DNA of 64,000 nucleotides, taken from assembly GCA_036874045.1 (NCBI GenBank), contig JAZBRI010000003.1, positions 1,376,501 through 1,440,500 on the forward strand, given 5' to 3'. Under the pieces are notes generated by a model. That model was not told where the DNA came from. It saw only the letters and a list, made by a program, of their open reading frames with translations, and ran no database searches. Below, piece by piece: positions 12,038 to 22,600 of the stretch; the first letter of the stretch is position 1, and the number at the start of each line of letters is the position of its first letter. Source of the stretch: Cymodocea nodosa. Lineage: Eukaryota > Streptophyta > Magnoliopsida > Alismatales > Cymodoceaceae. Position numbers and translations under genes: made by a program.

Positions 12038-12900
12038 GAAATTTTCGCAAAGATGCCTTTATATAAATATATGAAAGTTTAGAAGTAATTATATAAATTT
12101 TAAGATTACATGATAATAAATAAATATACAGTGAAAATTTTACTTAAATTCAATAAGTGATTTTTTTTTAATCTAAATGTCTCAAAAATGATCATTTTTG
12201 TGAAGTTTTAACTATTTCTTTTTAAATAAAAAATCTTAACGAATATAGCTTGGATAAGGTTGAAATTTAATAAATTGTAAATTATATGGTGGATTAATTA
12301 ATTATACAATTAGATTTTTAATTTTTCACAAAATAAAAATAGAAGATATTTCTAGAAAGATCACCATCACCTCCTAAGTTTTACCATTACAACTTTTTAT
12401 TTTTTCTCACTTGTGACATTTTTTATGTCTAAAATTAGTACATAAATCTTCTTTTGATACGGTTCCGTTCAGATCACGTGACAAAGAGGGGGCGTCGCCC
12501 ATGGAGGGAGCACCATTCCATCCAATTCAAAATCTGGGAAGAATCAAAATTCCCCCACAAACCCCAGATTCAGATACTCGCGCCCCGCCACCTGCGCCGC
12601 CATTTTGAATCCGGAACGAAACCAAATTTCACGAAAAGTCGTCGTCTTTTCGATTTCGAGCCCTAGCCCACCTCCAACGAATCTGTCCGGTCACTCACTC
12701 TCTTCCTAAGATCTAACCTTTCGCGCCCATCCCCCAATGGATCCGTCCGAAAAGTGCGGGTCTTGTTCTCACCTTCATCCTTGGATGGCTGTGATTTTTT
12801 CTGCTTCATGGAGCGGGTGCCCGTGCACTTGAGGAGTATCTGATTGTGTTGGGTCTTCATTTTGTTCGACCGAGGGGTGTAGGGGTGGGGGGAAAAGGGA
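12038..12900. other. Spacer and 5' leader of the NLS/EAR-like gene
   Basis: AT-rich to about 12440, then GC-rich leader sequence running into the ATG at 12901. The open frame 12454-12666 lies in this probable leader or promoter and has no recognised similarity. Confidence 0.45.
12474..12481 (+). promoter_or_regulatory. TCACGTGA palindrome (E/G-box)
   Basis: A perfect CACGTG core with a symmetric TCACGTGA flank, about 425 bases before the start codon of the next gene, at the border where base composition changes from AT-rich to GC-rich. It is the class of site bound by bHLH and bZIP factors. Functional use is inferred from position only. Confidence 0.4.
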
Positions 12901-15900
12901 ATGGATCTGCATCGCGATGCTGCGGAGGCAGGAGTGGTTGGGGTGGCGAGTGTCAAGACGAGGGATTTGTTGTTGTCCGTGCTTCGTTCTGAAGGTGAGG
13001 TTATTGTCATTGGAACCAACTCAAGGCCTCTTCTTCTTCAATGAAATCCCTGGGTTTTCTTGTTTTGTTTTTGAAGCCTGAATTGCATGGGTTGCTTTGC
13101 TAGTTTGCGTGTTTCTTCAACTGGACCGCTGGTTTTCGTGTCCAAGATTTAAAACAGCCAAATGTGAAGCTGTTCCGTTCATCTAATCGCCTTGTGACTT
13201 CCTCTAACAAGCAAAGATATGTTCTATTTCTTTCATGGATCTGGTTTTCGTGTGAACACAGGCTATCACATAGATTACTGTCTTTCTGCATAAGCAGCTT
13301 TGTCATCTTGCAAACATAAGGTGGAAAACTCTTTGAATTAGTTTAGAGGGCGACATCAGCGATCCAATATAGGATGATTTCTTAGTGCATGTCGTTGCCC
13401 CATATCTATTGTTAGATGATTTCTTGCATCTCTCGTGTTTTAATTAGTTGAGACGCTTCTCTGATACTCTGTCGCTTGAGTTTCTTGCACAAATAGACAT
13501 GCTGCATAGGTTGTCTAGTTGGTTTATTTCGTCCATCCGAGAATCGCTCAATTTGACTTCAACATGTCAGATTTCTATTCCAGGAAATTGTTCGGAAAAT
13601 ACACAAGGAAAAGGATGTCTGGATCAGATAGACCTTGGTAGAACAGAAAGAACTTCTCAAGCTTCCAAGTCAACTAAACAGTCTGATGGATTTCAGTCTG
13701 CAATTAAACGCTGCAGTTCTTTGCCTCCAGTAGCGGCTGTTGCTGATTTGAGTTCAGATTGTGATGTTGCTCAACCTCCCCAGGACGTGGTTTCTGATGC
13801 TAAACCATCACAATATGCCGACACTAGTAGATTATCCAAAATTGTGGACAACGGTCGTGAACCTAAAACATGCGCAACAGCTTTACTTGATTTGGATCTT
13901 AATGTTGCAGATACATCCCAGATTGCAGATTACAGTCCATTTCAACCTGGCAAGAAGTTGGAACCAGTGAGACCCATAGACCCTTCAGGGTGTGGAAATA
14001 CAACATGTTCATTAGACAATGTTTCCTTGAAAAGGTGGAAGGCAATGAAACAAAATGGCTTCTTTTCACTAAATCGTGGAGACACACCATTACCCAAAGA
14101 GCATGTCCGTCAACCAAAGAAAAGAAAAGTGGATACACATAAGAAAATGTTGGAAATAGAAAGGAGAGAACAAGCTCAGAAGATTGCCAATGTTGTTGGT
14201 CCAAGTGGCTTGCTTTCTGGTTTGAATCCGGGTATCATGAATCATGTCAGAAATAGAAAGCAGGTTCTATCAATAATTGCAGCAATGGTGAAGTCCGAAA
14301 CTCTTGAGAGGCAAAAGAATGACAAATTAAGTGGTGATGATGGGGGAAGGAATGATGGGATGACAGATCCGAATAAAACACATGGCTCAATTATTCCTAG
14401 TTCCATTTTGCTGCCACAAAAACTAGAGTTGTCTTCCAAACATGACATGCAATGTGACAGTAGTGGAATAAAAAAGCATGATAAAGTGATATCTTATGAT
14501 AATACTAGTTCTGTTTTTTTCTCCTCTGAGCCAAGTGTTGATCTTACCATGAAACTATCATCTACAGGAGTACTGGCTTCAGAAAGTGCCAGTCAGGCAT
14601 CCAATGATGACGATACAGCAAGCAAGGAAAGCATTGCCTTTCTTTCTGTGAAAGGTATGGTTCTTCAGGTTTGCTTGCCTTTTGATAGCATCTTTGAATT
14701 AGTAAGCTACTTGCCCCTGTTTTCTTTGGGTGTATACGTGAAATATAGATAGCCTACTGTAATTTTCGTTGCAGGTGCTAATATTGCCTCCCAGTGGTTG
14801 GAGCTCCTTCGTCTAGATATCAAAGGTCGCCTTGCTGGTGGGGAGAAGATAGATATTCTTGAAGCCTTTGCTTCTTCTTTTTTCTCAAATAAGACTAGTT
14901 GTCATACTTCTCCAAAACTTTGTATTCAAATGTGCAGCATTGCGGAGGAGTAGAAAGCGATTTAGAAATGCAATTCAGACAGAGTTACCATACCTACTGT
15001 CAAAAGGGCAAATAGTTAACCAGGGGAACAATACACACGGTGTGCAGTTCTCAGATGATGATGCCACTCTGGAGATGCATTTGAATAGATGGAAAGTTCT
15101 TTTTTGTAGAATGGACAAAGAATTGTCGGAGGAGGGAAAGCATCTTGTAAGTCCTTGTGTAATTTTTCTTATTTCCTAATTGTTGCCATGTTGTATTTAA
15201 TTCTTTGTTCAATGAAGTGGCATACACCATACATTTTATAGCACAACTAATTCACTATATATCGATAAACACTATATATTAACAATCAGGAGACTGAAAA
15301 CTAGCTATGGCCATTTGACATTACAGGAGGCTTGGTTGGAACAAGTAAGTGGGATGGTAGCCCAATGTGACATGAGTCTAAGTTCTGTAAATTTAGATCG
15401 CATCACATCTGTTGGCTTATCAGACAGCACCAGGTACATTCAGTTCTCCATTTCAGTTAGGTCAAATGGTGATGCAAGTGTTTCTTGTGCTACTGTAATT
15501 CGGCTCTGCTATTTGACTTACCAAAAATATCCCAGACGGTCGTTTTCATCATTTCATTGTTATTCGAAAAGGTTCACTCGATACTGGTGTTATTTACTTA
15601 TTTGAAACATTTTTATTACAACACTCTCGTGGTAGTAGTTGTGTGGCTAATTCTTCGTTAAAGAAAATCAAATTTCTTATATAGATGTTATATTTAACGA
15701 TTTACTTCATGACATCGTGTTCATTCTGGTGGGCATAAAAGCTATCAGTCCTTGCTATCTTAGAAATTCCACGATAATTTTACAGTATTGGAGAATCAAT
15801 TTCAGTGACCCATTGATCTAAAGATTGAATGATAATTGTGTGAGATGACAATAGCTTTGAATCTCCAGTATCTGTCATCTGGTGTTCAAAACTGTTTTAA

Positions 15901-16047
15901 CAAGTATTTCTTTCCTCCTTTGCTAGCAGCAGGTCCAAAAGAGCTGGGGCGTTCGATGCAGAGTTTGCGGTAAGAGCAGCTGCAGCTTCTATATACTCCA
16001 CCTGCACATTGACCACCATGTCCAAAGAAAACGTTCCCTGCTACTGA
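12901..16047 (+). CDS. Conserved plant nuclear protein of unknown function, 552 residues
   Basis: Six exons in consistent phase: 12901-12994, 13584-14654, 14775-14837, 14938-15146, 15327-15433, 15933-16047 (TGA). Residues about 33-388 are low-complexity and Ser/Asp-rich and include LDLDLNV (LDLDL at 133-137, an LxLxL EAR-type repressor motif) and PKKRKV (209-214), identical to the classic SV40-type nuclear signal. Residues about 389-552 are the conserved part: SQWLELL..DIKGRLAALRRSRKR, LHxNRW, EAWLEQV, and AVRAAAASIYSTC close to the end. I recall this C-terminal signature from uncharacterised land-plant proteins, but no enzyme domain is visible. The tail SKENVPCY contains KEN (546-548), which could be a degron or chance. 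I infer a nuclear, perhaps transcription-linked protein. The ATG at 12901 is chosen because it opens the frame that joins in phase to exon 2. Confidence 0.8.
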
Positions 16048-16684
16048 GCTCACTCCAGTCCAAGTAGAATTTCACACACTTTTCCCCCTTCAATATGCTT
16101 CGACTTGGTAGGTCGATGGCTAGTCTTGAAACAGGCCGACATTCTGGACTTTCTTCCTGCATTCCTTTGTATCATGTTTAAAAGTCAAGCCCGTGTGTTG
16201 TTGATTGATTATGTTAGGTTAGAATACAAAACTGAAGAAGGATCCATGGATGTGTAGGTTGATTTTCGCGTTCATTATGATTCTAGATTTGATAGAAATT
16301 ATAAATATGGTTGCTCTTGAGAATTGAATTCTTTCGGTTGGCTGAAAATTCTGTACAATCTCACGAGGTTTTTTCAAATTGATCGAAATTTCAAAAGCTT
16401 GCTTGACTCATGATTGTTGTTGTGTGTGGATGGATGCCTTCCATTTCTCCCTTTATGAAATTAGTAAATTTTCTGATATTGGTAATATTTTTGTTTGGAA
16501 ATTTTATAAAAGATTCAGTTACTCTTACAAATTTATCGTAATTGAAACTTTTTGAAAAATCAGTTACAAATTCATTTTTTGGGTTTTATTCTTAAAAATA
16601 AAGTTATCATTACATAGATCACCACGTTCTTGTGTGGAGAGCTGGACGGCACAGACACGTAAGCCATGAGACGAACACCTGTAC
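16048..16684. other. Spacer between the nuclear-protein gene and the vicilin-like gene
   Basis: The start is the likely 3' UTR of the upstream gene. The rest is AT-rich and becomes GC-rich at about 16640. ATGs at 16666 and 16686 lie out of frame with the vicilin-like start, which suggests transcription begins downstream of them. Confidence 0.45.
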
Positions 16685-16704
16685 CATGCGTACGTGCCAC
16701 GTGG
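16685..16704 (+). promoter_or_regulatory. Seed-type promoter cluster: RY-like plus G-box/ABRE
   Basis: Within 20 bases stand CATGCG (one base from the RY core CATGCA), TACGTG and CCACGTGG (within the palindrome GCCACGTGGC). RY plus ACGT elements are the established binding sites of B3 (ABI3/FUS3) and bZIP (ABI5-like) factors in seed storage genes. They lie about 60-80 bases before the ATG of a vicilin-like gene. Another ACGT occurs near 16656. The link to seed expression is inference. Confidence 0.6.
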
Positions 16705-16765
16705 CTCCCCATCTCACCTCTTCTTAACAATAGAACCACCGCGCTCGACCGAGATCAATCCAACA

Positions 16766-18622
16766 ATGGCAGCCGGCGGTCGGAGGATGAGTCCTTCTCC
16801 AGCCACCCTCCTCCTCCTTTTCTTTGTGTTCCTGTCGTCATCCTTCATGGAAGCGAAGTACAGAGTCCACGACCGCCGTGGTGGGCGGGGGAAGAGGTCG
16901 TTCCTGCTGGAGAGACCGGAGAAGGTGATGAGGACGGACGCGGGCGAGGTGACTGTGGCGAGGGGGTTCGCGTTCAAGGGGCGCCGGCCATCCTCCGCCG
17001 TCATGCACATTGGGTTCATCACCCTGGAGCCCAACGCCCTCCTCCTCCCTCAGTACGTGGACGCCAATCTCGTCCTCTTCATCAAAAAAGGTAGGTGAAC
17101 TCGAATCTACAACAGAGCATCTCCGGCCTGCTTCTTCCTTGTGATAAACAAATAATCCGATCGCGCGGTGGTGGGTTGATGGACCGTTGCAGGGCAGGTG
17201 AGAGTGGGGAGCATACACAAGGATGATGAGCTGGTGGAGAAGGACCTCAACAAGGGAGACGTTTACCGGATTCTATCTGGGAATGTGTTCTACTTGGCCA
17301 ACTATGGCAGAGAGCAGAGGCTTCACGTCATTTGCAGCATCGACACCTCCGAGAATCCTGGGCCTTTTCCCTTCCAGGTGATTATTGATCACAATGTTGT
17401 GGTAGATTTGCTTCATCATCATATTTCTATTGTTTACAGCAGAAGCTTTAATTTGTGGTGGTTTTCTTCTGTGATTTGCAGTCGTTCTTTATAGGTGGGG
17501 GATCATATCCACCTTCTGTCCTCTCTGGCTTCGGCATGGAAACTCTCACCACAGCCTTCAATGTAAGCATCACTTGTGAAGTATAATTTCTATGGCATTG
17601 CCAAATAGTCGAAGAACTGGTATTATTTTTCTTGTCAGATTAGAATCTTGATGAACTTCACTTGTGACTAATTTTTAAAGGTCACCGACGAAGAACTTGA
17701 TCCGATCATGGGAAGGCAAACGGAAGGCCCCATCATATACATGAACCAAGGCGACCACGGCATCGATCTGCCCAAGAAGTTAGCATCCATGGCGTGGCGT
17801 CTTCGTTGTGGCGTGTTTGAAAACAGCAGTGGAGAAGATGATGGAGCCGGCAAGGGCAAGAGCAGAAGCACCTGGACGTGGAGTGGGTTCGTGGACGCCG
17901 TCGTTGGAAAAGTGAAGGTGGACCAAAAGATTGGGAGGGAGAACACGGCGCCGGATTCTTACAACCTCTATGACCGGAAGCCGGACTTTCAGAACACCTA
18001 TGGCTGGAGTGTTGCTGTCGGCGAGGACGACTACGGCCCATTAAAGCAAGCCGGCATCGGAATCTACCTTGTCAACCTTACCGCGGTAAATGGTCTGGAA
18101 ATTGGAATCATTACCATTCGGCGGCGGTATCGGCATTCCGATTACTGTTAGAATTTGAATGCAAAAGTTGCTGCTATTGTGAAATTAGAACAAAAGAAGT
18201 CATTTCTGGTGTAATGCCCACAGGGATCCATGTTGGCGCCGCACGTGAATCCGACGGCGACGGAATATGGGGTGGTGCTGGCCGGCTCTGGCAACATCCA
18301 GGTGGCGTTCCCCAACGGCTCGTCGGCCATGAACGTCGACGTCTACGAAGGTGACGCCTTCTGGGTCCCTCGCTACTTCCCCTTCTGCCAGACCGCCTCT
18401 GAGAGAGGCGCGTTCGTGTTCTTCGGGTTCACCACGTCGTCGCGCCGGAACATGCCCCAGTTCCTCGCCGGCGCGTCCTCCGTGCCGAGGAAGATGGTGG
18501 GGCCGGAGCTCGCCGCCGCCCTTGATGTCGGCGAGGCGGTGCTGACCGAGCTGTTGACGGCGCAGAAGGAATCCATCATACTTCCCTCTTGGATCCAAGG
18601 AAAACAAGAGAACCTGAAGTAG
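16766..18622 (+). CDS. Vicilin-like (7S globulin) bicupin, At2g18540 type
   Basis: Five exons: 16766-17090, 17193-17377, 17482-17562, 17681-18085, 18224-18622 (TAG), 464 residues, all joins in phase. Residues 13-30 form a signal peptide. The first cupin (about 48-170) has VMRTDAGEV, MHIGFITLEP, LLLPQYVD, VYRILSGNVFYL and the exon-3 block SFFIGGGSYPPSVLSGFG, followed by TLTTAFNV. The second cupin (about 285-435) has YGWSVAV, HVNPTATEYGVVLAGSGNIQV and GDAFWVPRYFPF. This order and wording match the vicilin-like seed storage proteins typified by Arabidopsis At2g18540, rather than bulk vicilins with long Glu/Arg-rich hinges; the linker here is short. Family role: secretory-pathway, seed-vacuole storage, possibly with other roles. 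The ATG at 16766 (CAACAATGGC) is the first in frame; a second Met is seven codons on. Confidence 0.9.
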
Positions 18623-18668
18623 AGCAGTGTACAAGGCTTTCTCCTGTTCGACCTGTTATTTAAAGAAC

Positions 18669-18674
18669 AATAAA
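18669..18674 (+). terminator. Candidate polyadenylation signal of the vicilin-like gene
   Basis: AATAAA lies 47 bases after the stop codon, with AT-rich sequence beyond it. It is a plausible near-upstream element; plant signals are loose. Confidence 0.4.
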
Positions 18675-19630
18675 TGGTACATGGTAGAATTATTAACAAT
18701 AGAATTCATATAAAGGAAACTTGAACTTTTAAATAAAGACACATTCCTAACGCTCTCATCCGGTGATAAAATTATTTTGTTTGTCAAGTAGACATCCTTC
18801 GTGAGAAGGGAACCTACCACAACATTCTTTATAAGAAATCGTGAATCAATAATCAGAATTATAAAGAAAAACACCAGTACTAATCTAAACACAATTATAA
18901 TTACCTAAACAACAACGAAAATCTACACTACAAGATTATACTAATATTAACAAAATATTATAAACAAGTAATCAAACAAAAACAAGCACAACTTCAACTA
19001 GAAAAATATGACAATTCAAGCTCAATAAAATACTAAAAGAATAACAATAAACTACCTGTGATATCATCGATATGGTACGCACCGAAGATCAAGTCTTCTT
19101 GTCCAACATCCACCTCTCCATCGCTAGGATGGAAATATCCATTACAGGCGTACGCGAGGTCCGCTGGAATAAATTATTAGCTTTTTGAATGGATTCTTCT
19201 GTAACAAATCATCACATAATAATGATGAGGATTCATTCAATGGCTCAGATTCGTCGGTGTTCTGTCCCTATTCGACTCGATTAGGTCAGGCGAAAGAATT
19301 TAGTTTGATTTTGATTTCACATGCTACGGAGAATTTATGCTGTATGCTCAGTTGATGGTGAAGGAATTTATGGATGAAATTTCGAAAATTTTGATGATAT
19401 TTTCGTAATTTGATGTATTCTAGATGATATTCGTGGAAATTCACTGATTTCTCCTCGGGACGACCTTCCTGCCGTGGCGCATGCTCCCACATTCCAATTC
19501 CCATCGCCGACGCGCCGCCATTTACACGAGCTCGCCGCAGTAAATCTTCTCCCGATCCACAACCCTAGATCTCTCGACTCCATCCCACTTCATCTACCCG
19601 ATCCCCCTCCACCCACCCCCCCACCGGAGC
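18675..19630 (-). other. Spacer with open minus-strand stretches, probable dispersed-repeat relic
   Basis: On the minus strand about 40 sense codons run open at roughly 19167-19040 (containing ADLAYACNGYFHPSDGEVD and FGAYHIDDITG), followed by GT as in a splice donor. Further down at 18892-18656 a second open stretch occurs. Composition differs from the surrounding AT-rich DNA. I do not recognise a protein family; a repeat-element leader or a broken exon are both possible. From about 19480 the DNA becomes GC-rich leader of the next, plus-strand gene. Confidence 0.3.
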
Positions 19631-19654
19631 ATGAGTAGCCCCATTCCCTCCTGA
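19631..19654 (+). CDS. uORF of seven codons whose stop overlaps the main start
   Basis: ATG at 19631 opens seven codons (MSSPIPS) and ends at TGA 19652-19654. The A of TGA is the A of the main ATG (TGATG). No other ATG stands between them. If the transcript begins upstream of 19631, scanning ribosomes must skip this ATG or reinitiate at the overlapping start, so it could tune translation of the membrane protein. Confidence 0.5.
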   Translation: MSSPIPS

Positions 19655-22600
19655 TGGATCGCTGCAAGCGCTCCTCCTACGCCCTTCTCGTGCTTCTTGT
19701 GGTCTCATCCAACTTTGCAGAGGCCGAGGACAAGGTGAAAATGGAGACTTCAACATTCGTTGTCGCAATCGTGTTCGTTTGGGGCGTTTTCCCTCTTTTG
19801 TTTATTTGATTTCCTTAAGCAAGGTTCTATTACAGGATTCCACACCGCCGGCTCCAGTTCCGCCTTCCAATAACAAAACTTTGGACGCGACTCAGAATTC
19901 TCTCAATCGGACCGGAAGTTCACATGGGTCGTCGACGAATTCGTCGGCGGCGGGGAGTGCGGTGAAAGTGCCGCCTACATTGCGCGTTCCGGGGAATTCA
20001 AAGGTTCCTCCGCCGCCATTGTCGCCGAATGGTACTTCGAATCGGCAGCCACCTCCACTGAATGTTTCTTCGACTCCATCGAAGCAATCGCCTGTACCAG
20101 GTCCGCCTGTGAAACCGAGTCCAGGTCTCGGAAGTGGACCACCACCTACGAATGCGACAAAGAATGGTGATGGTGGGAAGAAAAATGGAGATAATGCTAC
20201 TTCCGGGTCTAGTGTTTCGTCAGCCGAAGTACAGAAGTGTGGCACGACTAATAAGACATGCTGGGTCAACCTTGTCACCTGTCTTTGGCACCCTTCAGAT
20301 GGTATTTTCTTATTTTTTTATAGATCTTTTTATATCGTGTGATGTGGTGTTTAATAGCTTCTTTGCAATCAAAATTAGGCCCTTCGTGAAGTACCATATG
20401 TCTAGCGTGTTGTGCATATATGTTTGGTGTAAAATTATTTGTTTTCCTCGAGTGGAATTAATATTGGGGTATCGGATGTTCTTAACCTTAAAAAAGCAAG
20501 GAACCAGAATGCTAAAAATAGAAATCCATTCACATGGGAAAAAGATTTATGATCAGCGGTACAAGTATAAGATAGAAATACATTATGTACATGAATCCGT
20601 ACTTATCATGGCACCAAGGAGCCAGGGTAATGAGCTGGGCTCCTGACCACCTAGGTGATTATGGCAAGATTAATATTTTAGTATGTATGTATATAATAAT
20701 AGATTTTTTTTTATTTAAATAAAATAATAACAAAAATGCATATCTAAGTCAAAAGTAGTTATCGAATAAAATACAAGAGTTCTTAACAAGAGTAAAATAT
20801 CATCCACAGATATGTCAATCATACAAGACATTAAATATATGATGATTGTTGTGTTAAAAAATTGAAATAAATTCACAAATATATCAATGATATAAAACAT
20901 TAAATAAAGCATAAAAATATTAAAAATACTTTATAAGCATTATTAGGTCTATGTACCCAACCGCACGGACCTCAAAAACCACCTAAGCATATAGGCAAAA
21001 GTAACACTTTGGCACCAACTTTAGTTGGTATGCATGAATCTTGTTTATTTCAACTAGTAAACCTAACTTATTTACAGGGTGATTGCTACTTGGACTTTAT
21101 CATTGATTGGTCAAGATGAATGATTGACAATTAAAAACAGAAATTATTTATCTTCAGTAGTTTTGGGGATAGTTCCACATAATTGGGTTGGACGAGTAAA
21201 ATCCAATATGGAGTCAAAACTATATAGGTGTTATTGTTAGTGAATTTGTTTGGAAAAGAGAGCATTCAATCTAATTGGTTTAGCATGATGGTGCACTTGT
21301 TTGATTGGGTAGGAGAGTTGGCCAAAGTCTAACCAAGGGTCTTCTCCAAATCTACCATTGAATCTATAAAGGAATTAGAAGATCCCCCCATTACAGGCAA
21401 CACAAAAATGCCCTTTGAATCAAACTTCGGTTCTAAAAATCTACTGTAGCTGTGCAGGACGGATGTTCGATCACAACCCAAATCCAAATGAACAAATCTC
21501 CTACATTGGACTGAGTTGAAACAAACTTACAGTCAGAATGTCAGCTTGATGATGGAAAGGTTGTTAGTGATCTTTTTTCTTCTTCGTATATTGATGTAAT
21601 CTAGGAGCCAAGGGCCTTCTAAGAGAAAGGATAAAGGAACTTCAGCATCCTTTGGTGCTAGAAAAAATTTATATGGGTTGAATCTTCTTTACAATCTGTT
21701 GGAATTGTTGATTCAAGGAAGCAGCATGATTAACTTTCCTAATCACTTGCCATCATGCTGTTAAAATTAATGTGGCCTGAAGATCAATTATGAATACTCC
21801 AAGAATTGAAAATGATTTTTGCAAATTAAAGTTTTTGGGTTGATGAAAATTAGGAGTGCCAAACATAGCAGATCAAGTCAGATCTGACCCACCATGCCTA
21901 ACTCATTTGTAAACAGGTCCAAAAGGCCAACCTGAACCCTCTGATCCATCCTGCTTACAAACGGCTAAAATTAGGTTGGGCTGCATGAACATGATAAGCG
22001 AGTTCGATTATTCCCATTTAAAGAATATATTTCAAGTTTTATTGATTGTTATATAGTATGTAATGTAAATTTGTTACAAAATAGTTTGTTTGTGTAGTGG
22101 TTTAGGCTAGTGGGTTCTTGTTTCCACTCCAATACATTTTTAAAACAATAGGATTTTAAGAAAATTTTATGAATTTATTTTAAAAAATGAAAAAAATAAG
22201 TTAAGCAGATCTATTAGGTTCAAACGGATATAAACACCAAACCCAAATCCAGCCCATTTAATTACCTCTGGTTTTGGTAGGGTTTTGGTCATCTTATTTG
22301 GGTCAGCTTCAGGTTGAATAAAACAGGTTCGGGTATTATTGACTGCTCTAATGAAAATTCAGTTATGCTTTTGGCTTTTTACAAAACAATTTAAATCCAT
22401 AATACAAATCCCATACGCAAGTTTTAAAAAATGAAATTGTTTCACTTATTACCTTTACAAGTATGTTTTCTATGTTTTTGGTCTATAGGACTTGATATCT
22501 TTTTTAGTTACATATCATGAATCACTTCTTGTGGTGTAGCTACCTGCCATCATTCTCGTGTAGTCAGTAGTTGTATTTATTGGGGATAAAATATCGGATT

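Noticed and set aside
11456-12066. Alternative frames (plus-strand 197 codons; minus-strand 110 and 124 codons) over the GC-rich orphan
   Set aside because: Arg/Pro/Gly-rich shadow composition; the 11519 frame has the clear GC3 codon pattern, so only one frame was kept.
16666-17094. 142-codon frame overlapping the vicilin-like exon 1
   Set aside because: It is out of frame with the bicupin, which has strong family similarity and in-phase introns; its ATG probably lies upstream of the transcript start.
18200-18634. Minus-strand frame of 144 codons opposite the last vicilin-like exon
   Set aside because: Shadow of a GC-rich coding exon.
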